From the NCBI GenBank assembly GCA_963801715.1, contig CAWDGB010000002.1:124001-188000 (forward strand): a stretch of 64,000 nucleotides of DNA, in the 5' to 3' direction. A program made the translations under genes and the position numbers. Under the pieces are notes generated by a model. That model saw nothing but the letters and a program-made list of their open reading frames with translations. It had not been told where the DNA came from and did no database searches. Source of the DNA: CAVVJA01 sp963801715 (GTDB lineage Bacteria > Actinomycetota > Actinomycetes > Mycobacteriales > Jatrophihabitantaceae). This document shows positions 36,492 through 45,327 of this stretch, one piece after another; positions within the stretch are counted from its first letter, which is position 1; each line of letters opens with the position of its first letter.

Positions 36492-37545
36492 GGCCAGCAA
36501 CTCCGGTTGCCGCAGCTGCGGGCACTCGGAGTGTCTGCAACAGAAGCTCCTCGCCGCGGCGCACGGCATTGGCCGAAATCACCGGCCGGACCGGCCGCCC
36601 GGACACGAAGGCCTCAAACGCTCCGGCGGTGGGGTACTGCGGGCGGTACGCAAAGTCCTGGTGCAGCTTGGTCACGTCCACCACCCGGCCAAAGTTCAGG
36701 AACTGCAGCTGTTCCGGGGAGAAGTCAACGCCGCGTCGACGAACGAACCGGCTGGCGAACTGCGCACCGAAGGCCGGTACGGGGATACTCAGGTGCCCCG
36801 CCCGCCGGATGGCCTGGGAGAGCAGCAGCGCGCCCTCACCAGCGACGTTGAACACGCCCGGCCGGTCAGACATTGTCGCCATCCGGAGCACTTCGACCGC
36901 ATCGTCTTCGTGCAGCAGTTGTAGCCGGGCGTCATGTCCCAGGCCGGTGGGAACGATTGGTAGCGCAAGATAGCGGGTGAGCGGCGTCTCGATGGTCGGT
37001 CCGATGAAGTTGGCGAAACGCAGCATCGTTACGCAGATGTCCGGACGACGCCGGCTGAATCCGCGAACGTAGCCCTCGACCTCGACGGCATCCTTCGCGT
37101 AGCCAGATCGCGGCAGGTCACGTGCTTCGGTGTCCTCGGTGAACACCGCTGGATCGCGCGGGCTCGAGCCGTAGACCGCGGTCGTGGACTTCACGACCAG
37201 GCGCCGCACCGCCTCCGACTTCTGGCAAGCGGCGAGCAGCTGCATTGTCCCGATGACGTTGAGTTCCTTCATCGGAGCACGCCCACCCGCGCCCCGCGGA
37301 GTCGCGGTGACTGAGGCATGCACGACCGTGTCCACGTTGGCGTGCGCAATCACCCGAGCAATGAGCGGATTGCGGATGTCGGCTCGGACGAACTCCGCGC
37401 GGCCAAGGCGGGCTAGATCAGCCCCTGTCGGAGGAGCGGTATCGACGCCGACGATTCGGTCGACCGACGGGTCGGCCGACAGCTGCCCGCACAGGCGGCT
37501 GCCGAGGTAGCCTCTCACGCCGGTGACGAGGACGACTCGCGGCAT
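36484..37545 (-). CDS. NAD-dependent epimerase/dehydratase
   Basis: Extended SDR of 353 residues (Rv0501/GalE2-like). NAD fold VLVTGVRGYLGSRL at the start; catalytic STTAVYGSSP and YAKDAVEVE (YxxxK-like). The sugar-nucleotide substrate cannot be told from sequence. ATG at 37545 directly after a GAGGGGGGAC ribosome site. Part of a block bS22, epimerase, acyltransferase that is conserved across actinobacteria. Confidence 0.9.
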   Translation of the reverse strand: MPRVVLVTGVRGYLGSRLCGQLSADPSVDRIVGVDTAPPTGADLARLGRAEFVRADIRNPLIARVIAHANVDTVVHASVTATPRGAGGRAPMKELNVIGTMQLLAACQKSEAVRRLVVKSTTAVYGSSPRDPAVFTEDTEARDLPRSGYAKDAVEVEGYVRGFSRRRPDICVTMLRFANFIGPTIETPLTRYLALPIVPTGLGHDARLQLLHEDDAVEVLRMATMSDRPGVFNVAGEGALLLSQAIRRAGHLSIPVPAFGAQFASRFVRRRGVDFSPEQLQFLNFGRVVDVTKLHQDFAYRPQYPTAGAFEAFVSGRPVRPVISANAVRRGEELLLQTLRVPAAAATGVAGRG

Positions 37546-37686
37546 GTCCCCCCTCGGGGCCGACAAAATACCTGCGGTCTCCAGTTTACGGGCGGGCCTG
37601 CGTGGCCGGGGTTACGCCCACGTGACCAGATACCGCACACAGACATTGACCGGCGGTGTTCCGTGGCCGCGCCAGGACAAGCCGGG

Positions 37687-37785
37687 CTACTTCTTATTGC
37701 GGCGCTGAACTCGGGTGCGCTTGAGCAGCTTCCGGTGCTTCTTCTTCGCCATCCGCTTACGGCGCTTCTTGATCACAGAACCCAT
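37687..37785 (-). CDS. Small ribosomal subunit protein bS22-like (AURKAIP1/COX24 domain)
   Basis: A 32-residue, extremely basic protein beginning MGSVIKKRRKRMAKKKHRK and ending RRNKK. It matches the short mycobacterial 30S protein bS22 (Rv0500B) almost over its full length. It is far too short for ordinary gene callers. It lies between the epimerase and the HTH gene, exactly as in M. tuberculosis. An SD-like AGGTTGCTCC precedes the ATG. Confidence 0.93.
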   Translation of the reverse strand: MGSVIKKRRKRMAKKKHRKLLKRTRVQRRNKK

Positions 37786-37912
37786 GGAGCAACCTCGTCA
37801 ATGCCCAGCGGCGTAGCTGGGCTGTTGTGGTGAGTGGCCCGAGACCAGGTCGCCGGGCGTCGATGGACCTCGGTCAGCCTACCCGCCACGGCGAGGCGCG
37901 CTATGTGCCTCG

Positions 37913-38236
37913 TCAGCCGGCTTCGATAAACGCGGCCCGCAGGTAGTCGTGCACGGCCTGGTCGGGCACCCGGAAGGATCGGCCGACTCGAACAGCAGGC
38001 AGTTCCCCGCCGTGCACGAGTCGATAGACGGTCATCTTGGATACCCGCATCACCGAGGCGACCTCGGCCACCGTGAGGAACCGGACCTCGGACAGCCCCG
38101 CATCGTCCACGGCTGTCGGCCGTGCGGACGAGGATGCCTCGGATTTCTTGACGCGTCGGGGTGGAGTGGGCTTGGTCGTAGATTCGGACCGTTTACGGCC
38201 GGTACGCGCGGAACCACGCTCCTTGGACGTGCTCAT
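37913..38236 (-). CDS. Excisionase-type helix-turn-helix protein
   Basis: A 107-residue DNA-binding protein of the Rv0500A type (MerR/excisionase-like). A Ser/Lys/Arg-rich N-terminal half is followed by LTVAEVASVMRVSKMTVYRLVHGGELPAVRVGRSFRV. The pairing with bS22, epimerase and proC is conserved. Targets unknown. Confidence 0.9.
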   Translation of the reverse strand: MSTSKERGSARTGRKRSESTTKPTPPRRVKKSEASSSARPTAVDDAGLSEVRFLTVAEVASVMRVSKMTVYRLVHGGELPAVRVGRSFRVPDQAVHDYLRAAFIEAG

Positions 38237-38395
38237 ACGTCACCAGTACCTTCCGCACGTGTCGCGGCGTCGGCTTCCCCACCGACGAGCAAGACACGCA
38301 CGTGCTGCCTGTGAGAGTAGCGGTACCGATGGGGCGGAAGCGATAGATGTTCCAGAGGAGTGTTGCCCGGCGGCGGGAAGCCCCCGCACAGGACG

Positions 38396-39208
38396 CTAGG
38401 CGGATGCGGCGCCCAGCTCGCGGCTGCGGACACACGCCGCCTCGATAGCCGCGAGCAACGCCGCCCGAACCCCGTGGTTCTCCAGTTCACGGATGGCCGC
38501 AATCGTCGTCCCGCCCGGACTGGTCACCGCTTCTCGCAACTGGACCGGATGCTCTCCCGAATCGCGAAGCATGATCGACGAACCGATGGCGGTTTGCACG
38601 ATCAGCTCGGCGGCCAAGGCACGGGGTAACCCGAGCAGGATCCCCGCGTCGATCATCGCTTCCACGAGAAAGAAAAAATACGCGGGACCGGAACCGGACA
38701 GGGCGGTTACCGCGTCGAGCTGCGACTCCGGAACGCGCACCACCCGCCCCACGGCAGAAAGCAGGCGCTCGGCGACGGCAAGGTGATCATCGTCTGCGTG
38801 CTGCCCCGGGCTGATCGCGGTGATCGCCTGGTCGACCAGAGCTGGCGTGTTCGGCATGCAGCGCACGACAGCCACCTCCTTTGGCAGCGCGCCCTCGATG
38901 CGCGTTGTCGTGATTCCGGCCGCGACGGAGACCACGGTGTGGCGGGACCCGACATGGTCGTCTAGCTCAGCCAGCAGGGCGGCAATATCCTGAGGTTTGA
39001 CTGCGATCAGGATCGTGTCGGCGTGCGCGGCGGCTTTCGCCACATCCACAGTCGCAACGCCGTACTTGTCGCGCAGCTCCGCCGCGCGAGGCTCGTGTTT
39101 CTCCACGACGACGATGTCGTCGACGCGCAGCGTGCCACCACGGAGGAGCCCGGACAGCAGCGCCTCGCCGATCTTGCCGCCCCCGAGAATCGCCAGCCTG
39201 CCAGTCAT
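38396..39208 (-). CDS. proC: Pyrroline-5-carboxylate reductase
   Basis: Last step of proline synthesis. 270 residues. NADP motif LAILGGGKIGEALLSGLL at 5-22, central VVRCMPNTPALVDQA, and signature LSGSGPAYFFFLVEAMIDAG followed by AVTSPGGTTIAAI. ATG at 39208; upstream codons are not homologous-looking. Directly behind proline dehydrogenase on the same strand, so synthesis and breakdown of proline are encoded side by side. Confidence 0.96.
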   Translation of the reverse strand: MTGRLAILGGGKIGEALLSGLLRGGTLRVDDIVVVEKHEPRAAELRDKYGVATVDVAKAAAHADTILIAVKPQDIAALLAELDDHVGSRHTVVSVAAGITTTRIEGALPKEVAVVRCMPNTPALVDQAITAISPGQHADDDHLAVAERLLSAVGRVVRVPESQLDAVTALSGSGPAYFFFLVEAMIDAGILLGLPRALAAELIVQTAIGSSIMLRDSGEHPVQLREAVTSPGGTTIAAIRELENHGVRAALLAAIEAACVRSRELGAASA

Positions 39209-39219
39209 GCCTAAAGTCC

Positions 39220-40170
39220 TTAGCCCTTCGTAACAAGCGAGCGTAGGAAGAACGTCACGTTGCTCGGCCGCTCGGCCAACCGCCGCATGAGATACCCGTA
39301 CCATTCGCGGCCGTACGGCACGTACACCCGGACGGTGTGACCGTTGCGCGCCAGTCGGCGCTGCTCGTCCGGCCGGATGCCGTAGAGCATTTGGAATTCG
39401 AATTGATCCTTGGTCCTCCGGTAGTACCGGGCGCGGGCCGCCGCGATCTCGATCAGACGCGGGTCATGGGTGGCGAACATCGGGTATCCAGCGCCGTGGA
39501 GCAGGACGTTCATGCAGCGCACGTAGGAACGATCAACCTCGTCCCGCGTGCGATATGCCACGGACGGCGGCTCCACGTAGGCGCCCTTGCACAATCGAAC
39601 TCTGCTGTTGGTGCTCGCCAGATCTCGACAGTCGCCCTCGGTACGGTGCAGGTAGGACTGCACGACCGCCCCCGTCTCCGGGAAGTCAGCCCGCAACTCG
39701 GTCAGGATCGCCAATGTCGAGTCGGTCGTCGTGTGGTCCTCCATGTCCAGCGTCACCGCTGCGTCGACGGCCCGGGCCGCTGCGCAGATCCGCCGCGCAT
39801 GCTCGAGCGCGATCTTCTCGCCGTCTCCGGGCAGTGCCTGGCCGACTGCGCTGAGTTTGACACTGACCTCCGCGCGAGGCGTCAGCGGGCCGACGAGCTC
39901 GGCTAGGCCCTCGCGATGCAGCGCCGTCAATAGCTCGAGATACGCCGTCGTCACGGATTCGGCGTGAGCCAGGTCAGTTGTATCCTCGCCAAGGTGATCG
40001 AGGCTGACCGTCAAGCCGCCCGTGATCAGCCGCCCAGCCCCCGCAACGGCGGCGTCGGTGTCCGCACCGCCCAGAAATCGCCTGACGACGCTGCGGGATA
40101 CCGGCGCAGTCGACACGAGGTGCTCGATCCGCCGATTCCGAGCGGCCGACAGGATCACCGAACGCAGCAT
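39220..40170 (-). CDS. Proline dehydrogenase
   Basis: FAD enzyme converting proline to pyrroline-5-carboxylate; 316 residues, the monofunctional PRODH of actinobacteria. Barrel motifs VSVKLSAVGQALPGDGEKIA, TLDMEDHTTTDSTL, RVRLCKGAY, FATHDPRLI, FEFQMLYGIRPDEQRRL and VRVYVPYGREWYGYLMRRLAERP are complete. No P5C dehydrogenase gene is in the window. Confidence 0.95.
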   Translation of the reverse strand: MLRSVILSAARNRRIEHLVSTAPVSRSVVRRFLGGADTDAAVAGAGRLITGGLTVSLDHLGEDTTDLAHAESVTTAYLELLTALHREGLAELVGPLTPRAEVSVKLSAVGQALPGDGEKIALEHARRICAAARAVDAAVTLDMEDHTTTDSTLAILTELRADFPETGAVVQSYLHRTEGDCRDLASTNSRVRLCKGAYVEPPSVAYRTRDEVDRSYVRCMNVLLHGAGYPMFATHDPRLIEIAAARARYYRRTKDQFEFQMLYGIRPDEQRRLARNGHTVRVYVPYGREWYGYLMRRLAERPSNVTFFLRSLVTKG

Positions 40171-40317
40171 GCCCTGCAGGGTAGCTAGCCCGAGAGGAAA
40201 AGTTCGGCCGACGGGGGTACGGTCTGATGCGCCGTGGGTATGAAACCGACTGGGCGTCGCGCTTCGAACTGATCAAGTTGCAGTTCGTGTCGCCAGTCGG
40301 GCTTTCGGGGGACCGTC

Positions 40318-42420
40318 ATGAGGAGCAGACCGGCGGAATGGTCGTCATCTTCGATGCCGAGCGCTGCCGTGGCCCAGAAGTCGCCGCGGCGGCATACGCG
40401 CACACACTCGATGCAGCCGATGTCACGGCGAGTTGACCCGGCCAATCCGTCGCTGGAGACGCATCATCTGGCCGGCGATCCCGAATCGCGACTAGCGAAG
40501 GCGAACGAGGGGGACAGCGCGCCGCCAACCGCCCGCCCACCCAGTCGGCGCTTCGTCTCGAGTGAGCCGCGCATCGTCGGCCGGATCGCTGGATCGTCAG
40601 GGCTGCCGGCACCACCGCCCGGTCCGCCGCCGCGATGGATTGCAGCCGACCAGCCCCCGACCCCGTCGGAGCCGGGCGGCGATTCCGGCGGATCCCGGCA
40701 ACCGAAGTCGCCAGGCTGGCGGTTCTGGCGCCGCCGCGAGAACGAGATACCGGATGAAGCTACGAGCGCGCCCGGCGTTGCGGACGCCGGCGCGCCTGAT
40801 CCGGCTTCGGATCGGGAGGCTGGTCTCGCGGCTGCTTTCGCAGCAGCCTTCCGCCCCGGTCCGGAGTCCCCGCCGACCGAAGGCAACGAGGAACAACCAC
40901 CACCCGACCCGGCACCTCCGCCACCCGCTCCGCCCGAACCGAACGCTCAGCTCGAGCCGGATGCCGATGTCGACGCGAAAGCTGCCGTGGTCTCGGCCGG
41001 CGCCGCTGTCGCCCAGGCGGACGTGGACGAAGCTGACATCGAACCAACCGCGGACGCCGCCATCGACGAGGCGGACATTGAACCGACCGCCGACACCGAC
41101 TCGCAGCCGGTCGCAGCCGAACCTGAAGCCGTCGTTGCCGAAGCCGAACGACAGCCGGAACCAGAGCCCGAGGCCTCGGTAGCGTCCGAGGCGGAGACAG
41201 AGCCCGAGGCCTCGGTAGCGTCCGAGGCGGAGACAGAGCCCGAGGCCTCGGTAGCGCTTGAGGCGGAGGCAGAGCCCGAGGCCGAGCCAGAGCCGAGGCC
41301 TGAGCCAGAGCCCATGGCCTCGGTAGCGCCCGAGGCCGAGGCAGCGCCCGAGGCCTCGGTAGCGCGTGAAGCGGAGCCTGAGCCGGAGGCAGAACCCGAG
41401 GCTGTCGTCTCCACGGTCGAGGCAGCGCCGGCGGCCTCTGTGACCACGGCCGAAGCAGAGCCGCAGGCCGAACCACAGCCGACGACAGCAGCCGCGGCGC
41501 GCAAGCGCCCCAGCCGGCGCGTGCTCGTCGCGGGCGGCATCGCGGCACTCGTGGCCGCCGTGGGCATTGGCACCGGGATCGCGGTGACCTCCGGGTCATC
41601 GCAGCCGGCACGGCAATCCAGCAGCGCCCGCGCCGCCCCGACGACAGTCAGCCGAGCCCCGACCGCACCGTCGGCCGGGCCGACCAGGCCAGCTGCCCCG
41701 ATCGAACCGGCAACGATCGTCGATGCTCGGGCGTGGCTGAAGGCGAATATCGCGCGTAACCAGCGGATCAGCGCCGACCCGAATCTCGTCGGTGGACTGC
41801 GGAGTGCGGGCTTCGCCGCGGCACACACGGCGCCCAGCTATCCCGGCGCCTCGGACTGGCACGCCGACAGCATCATCATCTCGACGCCCCAGACTCGGGC
41901 TCGGGCGGCCTCGGCTCCGGAGCTCAATGCGGAGCTCGCCGCGTCGATTCCGGTCGCAGTCTTCGGTACCGGTACCCAGACCGTCGAAGCGCGCATGGTA
42001 TTCGGCACCAGCAATCCGGACGTCCTGTCTGTGCAGGCACAGCGACAGGACGACGCGACGAATCGGCGGCTCGCCGGGCAGGAGCTGCTGCGCAATCCTC
42101 GGGTCACCATCCCGGCCGCGTGGTCGACACTGGTGTCCACCGGCGGCCTGGACCTGCGCGCGTCTGTGGTGATAGGGCTCCTCGCCGCCCGGACCAATGT
42201 CGCCGTCGTCGCCGTGGTGGTCGACCAGCCCGAGAACGCCGCAGGCACGCCAGCCCGAACCATCCTGCTGTCCATCCCACCGTCCGTCCTGCCCGGCATC
42301 ATCGCTACGCTGCCCGCGGGATACCGGCCCGATCGCATTTCGTCGCCGACCCAGCACAACGTCCAACTCACCCAACTCAGCTGGGGTGTGACGCTCACAC
42401 CCCAACCGACGCTGAGCTGA
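40318..42420 (+). CDS. Large Pro/Glu/Ala-rich membrane protein with repeats
   Basis: A 700-residue protein. Residues 1-395 are low complexity: Pro-rich at 95-210, then acidic EPEASVASEAET-type repeats. A TM helix at about 398-421 follows a basic RKRPSRR, so the repeat part is cytoplasmic and the last 270 residues are extracellular. The extracellular part has no family I know; it includes ADSIIISTPQTRARAASAPELNAEL and a C-terminal hydrophobic PSVLPGIIATLPAG. A GGGGGA site supports the ATG at 40318; an ATG at 40420 is an alternative. It precedes a DUF4397 protein and a sortase. Confidence 0.75.
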   Translation: MRSRPAEWSSSSMPSAAVAQKSPRRHTRTHSMQPMSRRVDPANPSLETHHLAGDPESRLAKANEGDSAPPTARPPSRRFVSSEPRIVGRIAGSSGLPAPPPGPPPRWIAADQPPTPSEPGGDSGGSRQPKSPGWRFWRRRENEIPDEATSAPGVADAGAPDPASDREAGLAAAFAAAFRPGPESPPTEGNEEQPPPDPAPPPPAPPEPNAQLEPDADVDAKAAVVSAGAAVAQADVDEADIEPTADAAIDEADIEPTADTDSQPVAAEPEAVVAEAERQPEPEPEASVASEAETEPEASVASEAETEPEASVALEAEAEPEAEPEPRPEPEPMASVAPEAEAAPEASVAREAEPEPEAEPEAVVSTVEAAPAASVTTAEAEPQAEPQPTTAAAARKRPSRRVLVAGGIAALVAAVGIGTGIAVTSGSSQPARQSSSARAAPTTVSRAPTAPSAGPTRPAAPIEPATIVDARAWLKANIARNQRISADPNLVGGLRSAGFAAAHTAPSYPGASDWHADSIIISTPQTRARAASAPELNAELAASIPVAVFGTGTQTVEARMVFGTSNPDVLSVQAQRQDDATNRRLAGQELLRNPRVTIPAAWSTLVSTGGLDLRASVVIGLLAARTNVAVVAVVVDQPENAAGTPARTILLSIPPSVLPGIIATLPAGYRPDRISSPTQHNVQLTQLSWGVTLTPQPTLS
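41164..41410 (+). repeat. 36-bp tandem repeats inside the acidic region
   Basis: Three units of 36 bp begin at 41164, 41200 and 41236; the first two are identical and the third has a few changes. Each encodes EPEASVASEAET or a variant. Degenerate shorter units continue to about 41410. Such repeats change copy number easily. Confidence 0.85.
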
Positions 42421-42439
42421 TCACCACGGGAGGTCATGC

Positions 42440-43321
42440 ATGAGACGTTCATCGGTACGGGCCGCTTTGCTCGTCGCTGCGGCGGCATTGCTCGGTCCCG
42501 CTGCCGTGGCGCTAGCGCCGTCCGCTTCGGCGACCGCGCCGGGCTATGCGATAGTCCGCGGCGGGCACTTCTCGCCGGATACACCGGGGGTGGACGTGTA
42601 CCTCACCTCGCTGGCCGGCGGCACCTCTACGCTGTGGCTGTCCGGTGTCGGCTACGGGGACGTGAGCCCCTACAACCGGCTGCCGGCCGGCGTCTACGCG
42701 GTGTCTATGCGGCCGCATGGTGCTTCAGCCTCGACACCGGCGGCATTGAGCTGGACGCTCAACGCGCAGGCCGACAACGCCTACACGGCCGCCGCGGTCG
42801 GAATGAACGCTCAGCTGCACGGGATCGTGCTGCATGACGAGCTCAACCCACCACCCTCGGGTGACGGTCGGGTTCGCGTCATCCAAGCGGCCAGCCGGGC
42901 GCCCCAGGCGACAATCCAGGCCCAGAACGGTCCCACGGTGGCCTCTGACGTCCCGTTCGCGACCGCGACTGCATATTCGACCGTGAAGGCCGGCACCTGG
43001 CCCGTGACGGTCACCGCGACAGGCGGCGCGGCCTCACTGACAGCGACCGCCACCGTCCCGGTCAAGTCGGCAAGCGTCAATTCGATCGTCGTCCTTGACG
43101 CCAAGGGCAGTGGACTGGAAACCCGAACGATCACCGACGCGGCCGGCGCGGCGGTAGCGCCGACCGGCGCGGTTCCCGCAGGTGGTGGCGGCACCGCGAA
43201 CAGCGGTCTCTGGTCCTGGCTGCCGATGGGCGGACTGGTCGGCGGCACCATCGCCACCGCGCTGCTTGTCGGTCTCATCCTCGCGCGGCGCGGAATACGG
43301 ACGGTGCGCGTCGAGCGATGA
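42440..43321 (+). CDS. Secreted DUF4397 protein with sorting-like tail
   Basis: A 293-residue protein. Sec signal peptide (1-32, ALLVAAAALLGPAAVALAPSASA). DUF4397 beta-sandwich at about 35-240 (AIVRGGHFSPDTPGVDVYLTSL; YGDVSPYNRLPAGVYAVSMR). Gly-rich linker. The C-terminus is WLPMGGLVGG, a hydrophobic helix, and an Arg-containing tail RRGIRTVRVER. This layout (motif, helix, basic tail) is that of a sortase substrate, but LPMGG is not the usual LPxTG. Its stop overlaps the sortase start (ATGA). Confidence 0.82.
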   Translation: MRRSSVRAALLVAAAALLGPAAVALAPSASATAPGYAIVRGGHFSPDTPGVDVYLTSLAGGTSTLWLSGVGYGDVSPYNRLPAGVYAVSMRPHGASASTPAALSWTLNAQADNAYTAAAVGMNAQLHGIVLHDELNPPPSGDGRVRVIQAASRAPQATIQAQNGPTVASDVPFATATAYSTVKAGTWPVTVTATGGAASLTATATVPVKSASVNSIVVLDAKGSGLETRTITDAAGAAVAPTGAVPAGGGGTANSGLWSWLPMGGLVGGTIATALLVGLILARRGIRTVRVER

Positions 43322-44040
43322 CGGGTCGGCACGGTCGTCATGAGCGGTCGCTGTCGCGGCCGCTCATGACGGCTGGTGCCGTGCTTCTCGTCTGCATCAC
43401 CGCTGGGCTGATTGTCGGGATGACCCGATCCGACGGTGCCCGGTCGGTCAGCTCGGACCCGGCACCGGGACCCGCCAGCATGGCACCCTCGGCATCGTCA
43501 GCGCTTGGCCGGTCGAACCGATCGGACGTGGGCCGGATCCCTCCCATACCCGGCGGCCCTACCGGGCCCGCGCACACCGATCACACGCCTGCCGCAAGCA
43601 TGTCCCCTCCCGCCCGAGTCGCGATCCCGTCGATCGGAGTCGACAGCCCGCTCCAGCCGCTCAGCCTGCAGGCCGACAACACCCTCCAGACGCCGACCGA
43701 ATGGGCAGAGGCCGGCTGGTACGCCGGCGGCGTGCGGCCCGGGGATCCGGGACCTGCGGTGATTGCCGGGCATGTGGATTCCCGCAACGGACCAGCGGTC
43801 TTCTTCCGACTGCGCGATCTGCGCGCCGGTGCCGACGTTTACATCACGACGCAGTCCGGCAAGACACTGCATTTCGTCGTCGATACGAGTCAGCGGTTTC
43901 CCAAGGACCGATTCCCGACTGAGGCCGTGTACGGGCCGACGCCGCTCTCGGTCCTACGGTTGATCACCTGCACCGGCGAGTTCGATGCCGCGAACCACAA
44001 CTACCTCGACAACCTCGTCGTCACCGCGCATCTCGCCTGA
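43318..44040 (+). CDS. Class F sortase
   Basis: A 240-residue cysteine transpeptidase with an N-terminal membrane anchor (about 15-35) and a Pro/Ser linker. Core at about 98-240: RVAIPSIGVDSPLQPL, TPTEWAEAGWYAGGVRPGDPGPAVIAGHVDS (catalytic His) and LRLITCTGEFD (catalytic Cys). I cannot place the conserved Arg with confidence; YLDNLVV stands near its region. It attaches surface proteins or shapes pilus-like structures. Overlaps the DUF4397 gene, so that protein is the likely partner. Confidence 0.88.
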   Translation: MTGRHGRHERSLSRPLMTAGAVLLVCITAGLIVGMTRSDGARSVSSDPAPGPASMAPSASSALGRSNRSDVGRIPPIPGGPTGPAHTDHTPAASMSPPARVAIPSIGVDSPLQPLSLQADNTLQTPTEWAEAGWYAGGVRPGDPGPAVIAGHVDSRNGPAVFFRLRDLRAGADVYITTQSGKTLHFVVDTSQRFPKDRFPTEAVYGPTPLSVLRLITCTGEFDAANHNYLDNLVVTAHLA

Positions 44041-44061
44041 CCTGAGATCTACTGTGACCCC

Positions 44062-44427
44062 GTGGCTGCGGAACATGTCGACGTCTCGACCGCGCAGGAA
44101 ATGTGGCGCGCCGGCGACACGGTCATCGACGTGCGGTCGCCGTCCGAATACGCCCAAGGACATATTGCCGGCGCGCTCAACGTGCCGCTCGACACCCTCC
44201 CACTAGGCGCACGCAAACTGCCCGATCGGCCCATCCTGACCGCCTGCGGAATGGGCGGCCGCGCCGGGCGAGCGGCAGACCTGCTCGACCTCGCCGGTCG
44301 TACCGCGTTCTTCATCGCGGGCGGCACCAAGGCCTGGGCGGCGGCAGGCCTGCCCGTCGTCGTCGGCCCCGAGCCCAACGGTTCCGAGGCCAAGCATCGC
44401 TGGTTCCAGCGGCGCCGGCATTCCTGA
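44062..44427 (+). CDS. Rhodanese-domain protein
   Basis: A 121-residue single-domain sulfurtransferase-like protein. IDVRSPSEYAQGHIAGALNVPLDTL is the family signature and Cys 62 in TACGMGGRAG is the persulfide-forming residue. The glycine-rich active loop suggests a general thiosulfate-type or redox role. GTG start. It follows the sortase by 21 bp and converges with the TIM-barrel gene. Confidence 0.88.
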   Translation: MAAEHVDVSTAQEMWRAGDTVIDVRSPSEYAQGHIAGALNVPLDTLPLGARKLPDRPILTACGMGGRAGRAADLLDLAGRTAFFIAGGTKAWAAAGLPVVVGPEPNGSEAKHRWFQRRRHS

Positions 44428-44459
44428 GCCCCACGCTTCGCTGAACCAAGATCATCGGG

Positions 44460-44473
44460 CGCCCCACTGGGCG
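44460..44473. terminator. Hairpin between convergent genes
   Basis: CGCCC / GGGCG stem with CACT loop between the rhodanese gene and the convergent TIM-barrel gene. Preceded by CCAAGATCATC, similar to part of the repeat at 19762. Confidence 0.4.
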
Positions 44474-44475
44474 GG

Positions 44476-45327
44476 TCATCCGGGGGGTGGGGCTACCTGG
44501 GCTGGCGGCGCGAGGAGATGGAGACGGCAGAAGGCGAGAGCCTCGGCCAGGTCGGACTCGCGGACGATCCGGTCGACCGCCCGGCGAGTGTTCACCTCGA
44601 CGATGACATGGCCGTCGTATCCCGAGGCGGTGATCCGCTCCAGCACCGCAGCGCACGGCTGGGTCCCGCGGCCGGGCACCAGGTGCTCGTCCCGGCCGAT
44701 ACCGGTGCCGTCCCCGACGTGCAGGTGAGCCATCCGCTTGCCCATGACGTCCAGCATGGCGAGCACATCAGACTGCGATACCGCCGCGTGGGAGATGTCG
44801 AGCGTGTAGGCCCGGTACGGCTCTGAGTCGGCTGCCACGTCCCAGGTGGGCGTGTACGCGGACACCTCTCGGCCGCGAACCCGCAACGGGAACATGTTCT
44901 CTACGGCGAACCGCACCGACGTCTCCGAGGCCATTGCGTCGAGGCCGGCATGGAAGCGCCGCGAGTACTCACGCTGCCACCGGAACGGCGGATGGACGAC
45001 GACGGTCTGCGCACCGAGCATCTCAGCCGCGAACTGGGCGCGGCGCAGCTTGATCCACGGGTCGGCCGACCAGACCCGCTGCGTAATCACCAGGCAGGGG
45101 GCGTGCACGGCGAGGATCGGCACGCCGTGCTGCTCAGACAGGCGCCGCAGCGCGTGCGGGTCCTGACTGACTGGGTCTGTCCACACCATGACCTCGACGC
45201 CGTCGTAACCCAGCTCACTCGCGGTCTCGAAGGCGAACGCCGTCGACTCGGGGAATACCGACGCGGTCGACAACCCGACCAGCGCCTGCGCCGAGTGCCA
45301 GGCGTGCGGCGCGTCCGTAGGTGTCAC
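44476..45327 (-). CDS. Sugar phosphate isomerase/epimerase-like TIM-barrel protein
   Basis: A 283-residue AP-endonuclease-2-type TIM barrel (Rv0498-like). It has VGLSTASVFPESTAFAFETASELGYDGVEV, metal-type VVVHPPF, AVENMFP, TLDISHAA and MAHLHVGDG histidines in the right order. The metal site looks complete; substrate unknown. GTG at 45327 overlaps the ppx stop (GTGA) and begins at the conserved part. Conserved neighbour of ppx. Confidence 0.87.
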   Translation of the reverse strand: MTPTDAPHAWHSAQALVGLSTASVFPESTAFAFETASELGYDGVEVMVWTDPVSQDPHALRRLSEQHGVPILAVHAPCLVITQRVWSADPWIKLRRAQFAAEMLGAQTVVVHPPFRWQREYSRRFHAGLDAMASETSVRFAVENMFPLRVRGREVSAYTPTWDVAADSEPYRAYTLDISHAAVSQSDVLAMLDVMGKRMAHLHVGDGTGIGRDEHLVPGRGTQPCAAVLERITASGYDGHVIVEVNTRRAVDRIVRESDLAEALAFCRLHLLAPPAQVAPPPG

